This document shows positions 1 to 7,601 of a DNA stretch of 21,435 nt, in pieces. Position 1 is the first letter of the stretch, and each line of letters begins with the position of its first letter. The position numbers and the translations under genes were made by a program. The stretch is from JARIHD01 sp964503715. Lineage in GTDB: Bacteria; Patescibacteriota; Saccharimonadia; Saccharimonadales; UBA4665. The notes beneath the pieces were generated by a model. The model worked only from the letters and a program-made list of their open reading frames with translations. It was not told the DNA's origin and did not search any database. The stretch covers positions 1 through 21,435 of the forward strand of contig CAZDAD010000013.1 of NCBI GenBank assembly GCA_964503715.1, in the 5' to 3' direction.

Positions 1-1
1 T

Positions 2-121
2 GATAACTACAGTGTAGGACGCCTGCTATTTATGTTGCAAAGGTGTTGGGTTATTACGGTGGTATTGACATTTTGGCTCAATAATGGTATGTTTGTAGGT
101 GAAATAACTCAAAATAAATAA
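2..121 (+). other. Possible 3' end of an upstream gene (open frame entering the window)
   Basis: One frame is open from the window edge to a TAA at 119-121 (about 39 codons, beginning D-N-Y-S-V-G). It has no recognisable similarity. A promoter-like TTGACA/TATGTT pair lies inside it, so it may equally be non-coding upstream sequence. The first three codons (DNY) match the tail of the two exoproteins further on, but the following residues do not, so this is probably coincidence. Confidence 0.15.
65..93 (+). promoter_or_regulatory. Predicted sigma70-type promoter for the 139-aa gene
   Basis: A perfect TTGACA (65-70) is followed after 17 bases by TATGTT (88-93), which matches TATAAT at 4 of 6 positions. 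Transcription would start near 100 and give a leader of about 23 nt. A weak AGGTGA lies at 97-102, rather far from the ATG at 123. Confidence 0.5.
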
Positions 122-122
122 T

Positions 123-542
123 ATGAAAAATCCCAACTCAGCACCACAGGAACAGACTTTCGCCCTTGAATCTTTGAGGGAACGAGTTGGCGTATCGCGG
201 CACCTCGGACATAAGGCTGTCGGTTCAGAGATGGTAACTGTATATAACGGCCTTGAGCAGACTGGCTATACATTTGATATGTCTCAGGTTGAAAAGCCCA
301 CCGAGGATTCGGTGCAGGTTCGATTGGGCGGCAAGGTACTTGATATACACGGCTTGCCAGGTGAGAACCACATGGTCATCCATGATGCTTCAGACCCCGA
401 CAAAGCGCCTGTCATCAAGGTAGTTAACAGCGAAACAACAGCCGATAAGCCATTGCTAAAAATTGTTCAGAATGATGTCACTCAACCAAACGAATTTGAC
501 CAGGCTTGGGCTGTAGTAGAAGAGCGCGAGCGCGCCGCTTAG
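123..542 (+). CDS. Hypothetical protein, 139 aa
   Basis: I do not recognise this protein. It is a soluble-looking, polar 139-residue polypeptide with no signal peptide and no membrane helix. It contains a short segment rich in Val, Gly and Asp (around residues 63-85) that could form a small beta domain, and it ends in an acidic/basic Glu-Arg run. It has its own promoter-like sequence upstream and is separated by about 60 bp from the first TPR gene, which has a separate promoter. A link to the adhesin cassettes or the pilus is therefore only positional. The ATG at 123 is the only sensible start in the frame. Confidence 0.6.
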   Translation: MKNPNSAPQEQTFALESLRERVGVSRHLGHKAVGSEMVTVYNGLEQTGYTFDMSQVEKPTEDSVQVRLGGKVLDIHGLPGENHMVIHDASDPDKAPVIKVVNSETTADKPLLKIVQNDVTQPNEFDQAWAVVEERERAA

Positions 543-563
543 ACTAGTCACAAATTAAAATAC

Positions 564-592
564 TTAACCAAATTACGTTTATGCTTTATTAT
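564..592 (+). promoter_or_regulatory. Predicted promoter of cassette 1, near-leaderless
   Basis: TTAACC (564-569, 4 of 6 to TTGACA), a 17-base spacer and TATTAT (587-592, 5 of 6 to TATAAT). The ATG at 602 is only 9 bases beyond the -10 box, so the transcript would have a leader of about 0-4 nt. No Shine-Dalgarno is visible before the ATG. The spacer contains ACGTTTATGCTT (575-586), a variant of an element seen at three other promoters in this window. Confidence 0.5.
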
Positions 593-601
593 TGAATTAG
601 C

Positions 602-1204
602 ATGAATGATACAGGTGGTGTGAAGGTCGCGTTTACCAAGAGGTCTTTTAGATCCCGCCTGAGAGAGTTGGTCGGTGTTATTGTTCGCCACCGAATACTT
701 TCAATAATAATACTGCTGACCATATTAGCAATAATCGCAATTATCTTCTTCATATGGAGAGCAAACTCATTTAGCGGAGATAAAAACAGCTCCAAAACTC
801 CTACAAGTAAGCCATTATCTATACAGGGTATTGAGTCAATCACTCAGGGGGGATCAAAGAGCGCAGTTGAGACGCTAAAGAAAGCGGAGGCTGAAGCCAA
901 AACCCCAGAGGAGAAGAACCGTGCAACTGGCGGTTTAATAGCGGCCTATATGAATACCAATAATCCGAAGGCTGCACTAGAGGCCACAGAACGTCTAAAC
1001 TCAGCCGATCCGAGTAATGTTAAATATCGTGCCTATCAGACTGCACAGATATATGAGCGAATGGGTGATTACAAGACTGCAATTGATTTCTATCAGGACG
1101 CTTTAGAGTTGGCTGAGTCGGCACCTGATGTAGATGGTCTGCCTAAACAGGACAGGATTAACGAGCTAAAGGCGACAATTGAGCAATTGTCAAAGAAGAA
1201 ATAA
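602..1204 (+). CDS. Membrane-anchored TPR-like protein, cassette 1
   Basis: A 200-aa protein with a basic cytoplasmic N-terminus, one strongly hydrophobic helix at about residues 32-52, a Ser/Thr/Lys-rich linker, and a C-terminal helical region (about 108-172) with TPR-type spacing of Ala, Tyr and Asp-Pro (for example NNPKAALEATERL and MGDYKTAIDFYQDALEL). It should sit in the membrane with its TPR part outside. TPR folds usually bind proteins, so a role as partner, assembly factor or membrane dock for the exoprotein encoded one base downstream is a reasonable inference. It is a paralogue of the equally long protein at 3401-4003: same length, same topology and alignable TPR part, including a shared IYERM/FYERA-like turn and a terminal KxxxxNELKxxIxxL helix. 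Enzymatic function is unlikely. Confidence 0.75.
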   Translation: MNDTGGVKVAFTKRSFRSRLRELVGVIVRHRILSIIILLTILAIIAIIFFIWRANSFSGDKNSSKTPTSKPLSIQGIESITQGGSKSAVETLKKAEAEAKTPEEKNRATGGLIAAYMNTNNPKAALEATERLNSADPSNVKYRAYQTAQIYERMGDYKTAIDFYQDALELAESAPDVDGLPKQDRINELKATIEQLSKKK

Positions 1205-1205
1205 G

Positions 1206-3290
1206 ATGATAATTAGGAGACTCCGCAGGTTACTAATTGCAACTTCGATACCTCTATTTCTTATAAGTACTCTAGTTGGGCCTCAGATAGCGTATGCGCA
1301 GTCTAATCAGTACAATTGCTTCAGCTGGAACCCATGGTTTGGTGCGCCATTTAACTGGAGGGCCTACTGTGGCATTTTCTTTGGTGGCTCTCAGGCAGCG
1401 GGGCAGAGCGATTACCTGTGGCCAGGTGGCCTTAACTGGGGTGGCTGGTGGGCGCCAGTCGAGTCACCAGATGGCTTTATCAACGCCGTTAACCAGGGTT
1501 TGAATAATCCTAGCCTCAGGACTCAAACGCCTGCTGCATTCTATATATTGGGGATGCTGGGATACTACCCACCTGATATGAACTGGGCGACATATGGAAG
1601 GGCTTGGCCAGAATATGGGCGATGGGTTGACCTAGTTCGTAGTATGTCTAGTTATGGCCAGACGGGTCCATATACTTGGGAGGGGCCCTCGGGGTATATA
1701 AATTTCCACGAGTGGCTTCCGCCACCACCTTGTGGAGCTATGGATAGTTACTATATGCGACGCAATGAAGATGTGGCTTTGTCCCAAGACCTCAATCAGC
1801 CAAGCTATTGGGCAGTAGGTGTGTTTTGCGATCGCGCATATCCATGGAACCCAGACGGCAGACCATGGTGGGATGCTATTGTATTTCATGACTGGGGCGG
1901 TGGACGAAGATATACCATTGACCGTCACTGCGGCAATACTCGTTGGGACTGGAATCCACCACCACCAGTTATACCACTCAACTACCAAATACATCCCGAA
2001 GTTAACCCTTCTTCTTCGTATGCTGGTGTTGGTGATGATGTATCTTTCAACTTTGTTCTTCGTAATTCAGGATCAACCAACACTCCTTATTGGAAGATAG
2101 GCTGCAATGCCTTTTTCAGGACTCGGCCTGGTATATTCGGTGATGTTGTTGATGCTGGTGGTACCGATGGGACAGGCAGTGGTATAGGAACATCATGCCC
2201 GGTATGGAGACTTGGTGCATGGGGTGGAGCCCAGGCGGTTGCTTCATTCAGCTATAGAGTACAACCAGGTGACCTAGGCAATAGCGTATGTGGGCGTTTA
2301 AATGCCTGGCCGTCATCTCAAGGTGACTGGCGACCTGACGGTGTTCGCACAGAGAGATGTATCAAAATTGTTGCCAAACCCTACACCCAACCCTATGGCG
2401 GAGATGTATCGGTAGGCGGAAGAAACCAATCTGCCTCGGTGCCTTGTACAAACGTTAATGCTCAGATAAAGACTTGGAATCGAGGATTTAGTTATGGATA
2501 TGCTGGCTCTGGCACGAACTATGCTGCGTTTGCTATGGGTAATATAACCCAATACTCAACCAAACCATCACCTAAAGGCCTGTCCTTCTCCAACACCGCA
2601 GGCGATTCAACCTATGGCGGTGCATTTGGTAAAGTAGACTGTATCCAAGACTACTACTCCAGAAGATTACTGGCTAACCCAGCTACGGTCATAGATCCAG
2701 GCTCCTCAGTCAACAATATATCCAGCTTCCAAGATGGTAAGACGTACATACATAATGGTGACTTCACCATTACTAGTGGTGGCAATACCAACCCCAACCA
2801 GAGAACAGAGGTATATGTTAACGGTAACGTCTACATAGGTGGTAACATCACTTACAACGGCAGTAGCTGGAACATGAACAAGTTACCGCTACTATCCATA
2901 GTCGCTACAGGCAATATCTACATAGGTAGTGGCGTAAGTAGGTTAGATGGACTATATGTAGCCCAAGGAACAGGCAACAGAGGCATTATCTATACCTGCG
3001 CCACAGGTATGGGAGCCCCAGTAGACCCACGTGGTGGCGGTTGGTACAGTGCCTGTAACCGCAAGCTAACAGTCAATGGTGCATTCGTAGCTCAAAGGGT
3101 AGAACTACTACGTACCTTCGGCGACCTAGCTAACGCCCAGGCAACTGATACTAGTGATTCAAATGGCAACGGCACCAACTCAGCTGAAGTATTCAACTAC
3201 AACCCTGCTATGTGGATGATTGGTCCACTTAACGGCAGTGGCAAGACTGATAACTACGATGCTATTACTAGCTTGCCGCCTGTGTTGTAG
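1206..3290 (+). CDS. Secreted Trp-rich exoprotein 1 (putative surface or pilus-associated adhesin)
   Basis: A 694-aa secreted protein. The ATG at 1206, one base after the preceding stop, is preferred over an in-frame ATG at 1179: it gives a standard signal peptide (basic MIIRRLRR, hydrophobic core, AYA|Q cleavage after about residue 31). Regions in order: a Trp/Tyr/Gly-rich head (about 32-250) with several Cys and a motif IDRHCGNxRW near 236-247; an Ig-like/CARDB-like beta domain (about 257-390, with VGDDVSFNFVLRNSG); a linker starting AKPYTQ (about 390-455); and a Gly/Asn-rich repetitive beta region (456-694) with GNVYIGGNI, GNIYIGSGV and VNGAFVAQRV, suggestive of a beta-solenoid. The last 239 residues are identical in protein and DNA to the exoprotein ending at 6474. 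No LPXTG sorting motif and no C-terminal membrane anchor are visible. Adhesin function is inferred from architecture and position beside the pilus operon. Confidence 0.8.
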   Translation: MIIRRLRRLLIATSIPLFLISTLVGPQIAYAQSNQYNCFSWNPWFGAPFNWRAYCGIFFGGSQAAGQSDYLWPGGLNWGGWWAPVESPDGFINAVNQGLNNPSLRTQTPAAFYILGMLGYYPPDMNWATYGRAWPEYGRWVDLVRSMSSYGQTGPYTWEGPSGYINFHEWLPPPPCGAMDSYYMRRNEDVALSQDLNQPSYWAVGVFCDRAYPWNPDGRPWWDAIVFHDWGGGRRYTIDRHCGNTRWDWNPPPPVIPLNYQIHPEVNPSSSYAGVGDDVSFNFVLRNSGSTNTPYWKIGCNAFFRTRPGIFGDVVDAGGTDGTGSGIGTSCPVWRLGAWGGAQAVASFSYRVQPGDLGNSVCGRLNAWPSSQGDWRPDGVRTERCIKIVAKPYTQPYGGDVSVGGRNQSASVPCTNVNAQIKTWNRGFSYGYAGSGTNYAAFAMGNITQYSTKPSPKGLSFSNTAGDSTYGGAFGKVDCIQDYYSRRLLANPATVIDPGSSVNNISSFQDGKTYIHNGDFTITSGGNTNPNQRTEVYVNGNVYIGGNITYNGSSWNMNKLPLLSIVATGNIYIGSGVSRLDGLYVAQGTGNRGIIYTCATGMGAPVDPRGGGWYSACNRKLTVNGAFVAQRVELLRTFGDLANAQATDTSDSNGNGTNSAEVFNYNPAMWMIGPLNGSGKTDNYDAITSLPPVL
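2569..3290 (+). repeat. 722-bp perfect direct repeat, copy 1
   Basis: Compared base by base, this stretch is identical to 5753-6474 (offset 3184 bp). It begins just before the Pro-Lys-Gly codons that open the C-terminal domain and ends exactly with the TAG stop. The flanking bases differ on both sides. It is coding sequence inside the exoprotein gene and shows no terminal inverted repeats or transposase, so it is not an insertion sequence. Confidence 0.97.
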
Positions 3291-3341
3291 GGGTAAATTT
3301 GATAACCCATGCCAGTCGTGTCTATAAATAAAAAACTTTTG

Positions 3342-3371
3342 CTTACATATATGAACGCTTATGTTTATAAT
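3342..3371 (+). promoter_or_regulatory. Predicted promoter of cassette 2
   Basis: A consensus TATAAT lies at 3366-3371. CTTACA (3342-3347, 4 of 6 to TTGACA) lies 18 bases upstream. The spacer ends with ACGCTTATGTT (3355-3365), an element shared with other promoters here. The leader would be about 24 nt and includes the Shine-Dalgarno AGGGGAG at 3390-3396, so cassette 2 is leadered, unlike cassette 1. The rest of the 110-bp gap between the cassettes shows no convincing terminator. Confidence 0.55.
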
Positions 3372-3400
3372 GATAGACAAGATATGGGCAGGGGAGCATT

Positions 3401-4003
3401 ATGAGTCTGGAACATCCAACAGGAAAAATTATTGGACCTACTAAACCAAAGTTTTATTGGCTAAAAAAGTATAGAAAAGTAATTATAATTGTAATAATTT
3501 CACTTGTACTAGTAATCTTTGGGTTGGTTGGCGGATTTCTGGCTTACAAACACTACAAGGTTAACAAGAACACAACAAAAAGTAGCCAGCAGAAGCCATT
3601 TGAGTACAAGCAGCCAGATGATTACGGCAAAAATAAACCCTCACGTACGATTGAGCAATTAGTTGAAGCGGAGAAAAAAGCTACTACTACGGAAGATAAG
3701 GTTGCTATATACAACGAGCAAGTTGCAGCCTATTCGGCAAAAGGCGACATGAAATCTGCTATATCCGCAATCCAAAAACATATCCAGGTTGACCCTGCAT
3801 ATTCTGGACAGGGGTACTACACGCTAGCGCAATTCTATGAGAGGGCCAATGACAAGCCTAATGCAACTGCTTATTACAAAAAGGATTTGGACCGTGTCAA
3901 AGCCATGTCGGATGAAGAATACTCTAAAGAGTCATCGTTCACTCGCCAAAATAAAATCACGGAGCTTGAGGGCAACATTAAGCGTCTAGGGGGTTCGCTA
4001 TGA
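3401..4003 (+). CDS. Membrane-anchored TPR-like protein, cassette 2
   Basis: A 200-aa paralogue of the protein at 602-1204. It has a short Lys-rich N-terminus, one membrane helix (about residues 27-49), a polar Lys/Gln/Ser linker, then a TPR-like helical domain of about 110 residues with VAAYSAKGDMKSAISAIQKH and GYYTLAQFYERANDKPNATAYY. The two proteins align along the TPR part, but clearly less closely than the tails of the neighbouring exoproteins do. AGGGGAG at 3390-3396 serves as ribosome site, four bases before the ATG, which is short spacing. The TGA stop overlaps the ATG of the next gene (ATGA at 4000-4003), so this protein and exoprotein 2 are translationally coupled and probably act together. 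Confidence 0.75.
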   Translation: MSLEHPTGKIIGPTKPKFYWLKKYRKVIIIVIISLVLVIFGLVGGFLAYKHYKVNKNTTKSSQQKPFEYKQPDDYGKNKPSRTIEQLVEAEKKATTTEDKVAIYNEQVAAYSAKGDMKSAISAIQKHIQVDPAYSGQGYYTLAQFYERANDKPNATAYYKKDLDRVKAMSDEEYSKESSFTRQNKITELEGNIKRLGGSL

Positions 4004-6474
4004 TTAGGCCGAAAACACTATTAGGCTTTGTAAGGCGCTCGGCATATGTCTTTACTGCAACCTGGTTAATTGCGCTGTCGACGATGGCAATAAAGCCTCA
4101 AAATGCCAGCGCTTCATGGTGGTGGTGCGGTGGTGGCTCAGGCTGGTGGGGTCGAGCTTGGAACTGCGGCTACTTTAGGAATGCGGCCCAATCTAATCGG
4201 TGGGACTATGTTTGGCCAGGTGGCTTCAACAACTGGGGAATATGGACCTTACCCCAATTCATAGACACTGTTAGGTGGGGTATTTGGCAAGGTGATCAGC
4301 ATATACGTATAGCTTCTGAGTTTTATGTGCTAAGCATGCTTCACTATCCTGCAGGCACCAATCCTGACCATGCTCGAAATGTTATTGATGAGTGGACTGC
4401 CAGGGTTTGGACATACGGCAACCTTGGTAATGATGGTACTACCTGGTGGGGTACTAATGGCTATGTGAATATGCGCTTTTGGCAATGGAATTGGACTAAT
4501 ACTTGTCGTTGGGGCAATACTGGCTATATGTGGCAAGTCCCAGGTGGCGATGTGGGGGCAGCGACATCAACAGACGTTAATTGTGCCTATAACACATGGT
4601 GGGATGCGGTTGTATTTTTTAGAAATGATGGACAGGATATTTATAGAATAGATCGTCACTGTGGCAATGTCAGGTGGGTTCCCAATGGTGTAGACATTTG
4701 GGGATGGCCTTCTCCAGATTTGAGACCATCCGTTAACAGTACTGTAAACGGTGTGGGAAGTAGTATTGCATCTCCTGGGGATACGGTTAGATTTAGCTTG
4801 GGGTTATGGAATGCGGGCGGTAGCGGTACTGCAGGCACGACAAGATGTGCTTCGTACGCTAATGTATATGCTGGACGCCGCACAGCTAGTGCATGGGACG
4901 GTTGGGCGGGTGGACCTGGTGGACCTGGAGTCGGCTGTCCTACTGACCCTGGGCCAGGATGGGGTGCAGAAGTTGGGTGGGACCAGATTACAATCGGTCA
5001 AGCTGATCTCGGCAAGAGTATATGTAGAACCCTCACGGTTTGGCCTGCATGGTATAACGCCGTAGGTGGACGTTTTGAAGGCGTCAGATCCTACGAAGGC
5101 TGCATCACCGTTATGGCCAAGCCCTACACCCAAACCTTTGGTGGTGATGTATCGGTAGGTGGTGGTATCCAGTCTGCCTCAGTACCGTGTACTAATGTGA
5201 ATGCTCAGATAAAAGCCTGGAACCGAGGCTCGGGCTATGGTTATGCCGGTGCAGGTACGGACTATGCTGCCTTTGCCATGGGTAACATATCTCAGTATGC
5301 TACAGCCCAGGGATATGACAGTACGGCCATGCCCGCTACGCCTGCGCCATATCTTGCACAGTACTGGAACTATTCAGGGGCACCTAACTTCCCAGGTGGT
5401 GCGCCAACCTACCAGACAACCACTCCTGTAGTTGACTATGACTGGGGTGGTGGTGGCCCTGGCAATGGTGTATGGAATGACTTCTTTATGGGTCGCTGGA
5501 CCCGTGATATCAACTTTGCCTCAGGTAACTACACCTTCAACATAGTTGCCGATGATGGTGTCAGACTTTACATAGACGGAGCACTAGTCTTGGATAGGTG
5601 GATAGATCAAGTCCCGACTACCTATGCTGTTTCCAGATACCTGACAACGGGCAGCCACAACATTAGGTTTGAGTTCTATGAACATGGTGGTGGCGCCGTA
5701 GCTAAGTTGTCATTCGTTCGTACTAGCGTGGGTCCTGCTGTAGCTTCGGCTCCACCTAAAGGCCTGTCCTTCTCCAACACCGCAGGCGATTCAACCTATG
5801 GCGGTGCATTTGGTAAAGTAGACTGTATCCAAGACTACTACTCCAGAAGATTACTGGCTAACCCAGCTACGGTCATAGATCCAGGCTCCTCAGTCAACAA
5901 TATATCCAGCTTCCAAGATGGTAAGACGTACATACATAATGGTGACTTCACCATTACTAGTGGTGGCAATACCAACCCCAACCAGAGAACAGAGGTATAT
6001 GTTAACGGTAACGTCTACATAGGTGGTAACATCACTTACAACGGCAGTAGCTGGAACATGAACAAGTTACCGCTACTATCCATAGTCGCTACAGGCAATA
6101 TCTACATAGGTAGTGGCGTAAGTAGGTTAGATGGACTATATGTAGCCCAAGGAACAGGCAACAGAGGCATTATCTATACCTGCGCCACAGGTATGGGAGC
6201 CCCAGTAGACCCACGTGGTGGCGGTTGGTACAGTGCCTGTAACCGCAAGCTAACAGTCAATGGTGCATTCGTAGCTCAAAGGGTAGAACTACTACGTACC
6301 TTCGGCGACCTAGCTAACGCCCAGGCAACTGATACTAGTGATTCAAATGGCAACGGCACCAACTCAGCTGAAGTATTCAACTACAACCCTGCTATGTGGA
6401 TGATTGGTCCACTTAACGGCAGTGGCAAGACTGATAACTACGATGCTATTACTAGCTTGCCGCCTGTGTTGTAG
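4000..6474 (+). CDS. Secreted Trp-rich exoprotein 2 with PA14-like domain (putative surface or pilus-associated adhesin)
   Basis: An 824-aa secreted protein coupled to the TPR gene by a 4-base ATGA overlap. The signal peptide ends near ASA|S (about residue 38). The head (39-235) is extremely Trp-rich, with about 26 Trp in roughly 190 residues. It carries the same IDRHCGNxRW motif (near 216-225) as exoprotein 1. An Ig-like domain (about 237-371, with SPGDTVRFSLGLWNAGG) and the AKPYTQ linker (from about 373) follow. A segment absent from copy 1 then occupies about 440-582. Its core (about 449-575) looks like a PA14 domain (FFMGRWTRDINF, YTFNIVADDGVRLYIDG, GSHNIRFEFYEHGGGAVAKLSF). PA14 domains often bind glycans. 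Residues 586-824 are identical to the end of copy 1. There is no sorting signal or membrane anchor. Function is inferred. Confidence 0.8.
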   Translation: MIRPKTLLGFVRRSAYVFTATWLIALSTMAIKPQNASASWWWCGGGSGWWGRAWNCGYFRNAAQSNRWDYVWPGGFNNWGIWTLPQFIDTVRWGIWQGDQHIRIASEFYVLSMLHYPAGTNPDHARNVIDEWTARVWTYGNLGNDGTTWWGTNGYVNMRFWQWNWTNTCRWGNTGYMWQVPGGDVGAATSTDVNCAYNTWWDAVVFFRNDGQDIYRIDRHCGNVRWVPNGVDIWGWPSPDLRPSVNSTVNGVGSSIASPGDTVRFSLGLWNAGGSGTAGTTRCASYANVYAGRRTASAWDGWAGGPGGPGVGCPTDPGPGWGAEVGWDQITIGQADLGKSICRTLTVWPAWYNAVGGRFEGVRSYEGCITVMAKPYTQTFGGDVSVGGGIQSASVPCTNVNAQIKAWNRGSGYGYAGAGTDYAAFAMGNISQYATAQGYDSTAMPATPAPYLAQYWNYSGAPNFPGGAPTYQTTTPVVDYDWGGGGPGNGVWNDFFMGRWTRDINFASGNYTFNIVADDGVRLYIDGALVLDRWIDQVPTTYAVSRYLTTGSHNIRFEFYEHGGGAVAKLSFVRTSVGPAVASAPPKGLSFSNTAGDSTYGGAFGKVDCIQDYYSRRLLANPATVIDPGSSVNNISSFQDGKTYIHNGDFTITSGGNTNPNQRTEVYVNGNVYIGGNITYNGSSWNMNKLPLLSIVATGNIYIGSGVSRLDGLYVAQGTGNRGIIYTCATGMGAPVDPRGGGWYSACNRKLTVNGAFVAQRVELLRTFGDLANAQATDTSDSNGNGTNSAEVFNYNPAMWMIGPLNGSGKTDNYDAITSLPPVL
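5753..6474 (+). repeat. 722-bp perfect direct repeat, copy 2
   Basis: Base-for-base identical to 2569-3290. Upstream of the left boundary copy 2 has the PA14-like insertion. Before that, the linker is only about 52 of 63 residues identical and has many synonymous changes. Downstream the sequence diverges at the first base after the stop codon. Recombination between copies in direct orientation would remove 3184 bp, including the second TPR gene. Confidence 0.97.
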
Positions 6475-6517
6475 AGACTAGAATACTTGTTGCATCAAAA
6501 GAAGTTTCAAAAAGATA

Positions 6518-6547
6518 TTGCTAACTATCATCAAGCTTATGTATAAT
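6518..6547 (+). promoter_or_regulatory. Predicted promoter of the pilM-pilC operon
   Basis: TTGCTA (6518-6523), an 18-base spacer and consensus TATAAT (6542-6547). The pilM ATG is 10 bases beyond the -10 box, so the mRNA leader would be about 3-5 nt. No Shine-Dalgarno is available. AAGCTTATG (6533-6541) directly abuts the -10 box and resembles the element at the cassette promoters. Confidence 0.6.
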
Positions 6548-6557
6548 TTGAAGTAAT

Positions 6558-7601
6558 ATGAGTTTACTGAGTGGGGTCTCATCCTTTTTTGGCCTAGACA
6601 TCGGCACAACAGCAATTAGGCTTGTTGAGCTGCATGGTGCTGGACCCGTTAAAACCCTAGTTAAGTATGCCTATATACCCATAGATAGCAAGATTGTTCT
6701 TAGCGATGCAAAAACTGATCAGCAAAAGGTTGCCCAGGCAGTTAAGCAGCTCGTTGATCAGTCCAAGATGACCACCAAGAATGTGGCAGTTGGTATACCT
6801 TCGCAAAAAGTGTTCACGGCAGTTATTGACTTTGACAGGTTGCCCCAGGAAGAGTTGGCTAAGGCTATTCGCTATCAGGCAGATGCCTTAATACCCACGC
6901 CACTTGAGACATCAAAGATTGACTGGGCAGTAATTGGCGATTCACCTAAGGACAAGACTAAGGTAGAGGTTCTCTTATCTAGTGTTGAGAACTCTTTTGT
7001 CGAACAACGACTAGATATGCTTGAGTCTATTGGTTTGGATGTTATTGCCTTTGAGCCAGATAATCTTGCCTTGACGCGTGCGCTTGTCGCCCAGGACAGT
7101 ACTGGTCCGCAAATGGTCCTGGATATTGGCAGCAAGAGTACTGACCTCGTCGTAGTTTTGAATGGAATCCCTCGATTGACTCGCTCTATACCGACAGGCG
7201 TTGAGGCTATCGTTCGATCAGCGGCTCAGAACCTTAATATCGAAGAAGCGCAGGCGCAGCAGTTTGTCTTTAAGTTCGGTCTTGGTAAGGACAAACTTGA
7301 AGGCCGAATTTACGATGCAATTATCGGCACTGTAGAAATGCTTGCTGGTGAAGTTGATAAGTCTATCAAATTCTTCCAAGGCAGGTACGGCGAGACCCAA
7401 AAGGTCAGCAGGATTATCGTTACTGGTGGCGCTTCAGCACTTCCAGAGTTCCCGTTGTATCTAGCAGACAAGTTTGGTGTTGAAGTCGAGATTGGTAACG
7501 CTTGGCGCAATATATCATTCTCACCTGACAGGCAAAATGAGTTGTTGGCGGTGTCTAATCATTTTAGTGTGGCCGCAGGTCTGGCGGAGAGGTTGGAATA
7601 A
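6558..7601 (+). CDS. pilM: Type IV pilus assembly protein PilM
   Basis: A 347-aa actin-like (FtsA/Hsp70-fold) cytoplasmic protein that links the inner-membrane PilN/PilO complex to the cytoplasmic motor. The N-terminal signature FFGLDIGTTAIRLVEL (about residues 10-25) is the phosphate-1 loop typical of PilM. A second nucleotide-binding motif, VLDIGSKSTDLVVVLNGIP, lies near 189-207. The adenosine motif IIVTGGASALPEFP is near 287-300. Length is normal for the family. Its TAA stop overlaps the ATG of pilN (TAATG), which indicates coupling. Identification is secure from motifs plus the N/O/B/T/C neighbours. Confidence 0.95.
   Translation: MSLLSGVSSFFGLDIGTTAIRLVELHGAGPVKTLVKYAYIPIDSKIVLSDAKTDQQKVAQAVKQLVDQSKMTTKNVAVGIPSQKVFTAVIDFDRLPQEELAKAIRYQADALIPTPLETSKIDWAVIGDSPKDKTKVEVLLSSVENSFVEQRLDMLESIGLDVIAFEPDNLALTRALVAQDSTGPQMVLDIGSKSTDLVVVLNGIPRLTRSIPTGVEAIVRSAAQNLNIEEAQAQQFVFKFGLGKDKLEGRIYDAIIGTVEMLAGEVDKSIKFFQGRYGETQKVSRIIVTGGASALPEFPLYLADKFGVEVEIGNAWRNISFSPDRQNELLAVSNHFSVAAGLAERLE

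Noticed and set aside
1..121. Third copy of the exoprotein tail at the left window edge
   Set aside because: Only TGATAACTAC matches. The next codons differ fully from the tails at 3290 and 6474.
589..843. Minus-strand open frame over the first TPR gene
   Set aside because: It overlaps the promoter and start of a well-supported gene, and its composition is that of a shadow frame.
1179..1205. Earlier start of exoprotein 1 at 1179
   Set aside because: It overlaps the TPR gene by 26 bases and puts a polar nonapeptide before a standard signal peptide. The ATG at 1206 is better.
3240..3290. C-terminal sorting signal (LPXTG) or membrane anchor on the exoproteins
   Set aside because: The C-terminus ends SLPPVL without LPXTG, hydrophobic stretch or basic tail.
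3291..3316. GGGT...ACCC after exoprotein 1 as terminator
   Set aside because: The stem is only about 4 bp, the loop is long and no T-run follows.
2569..6474. The 722-bp repeat as an insertion sequence or transposon
   Set aside because: It is the coding 3' end of two homologous genes, with no terminal inverted repeats, target duplication or transposase.
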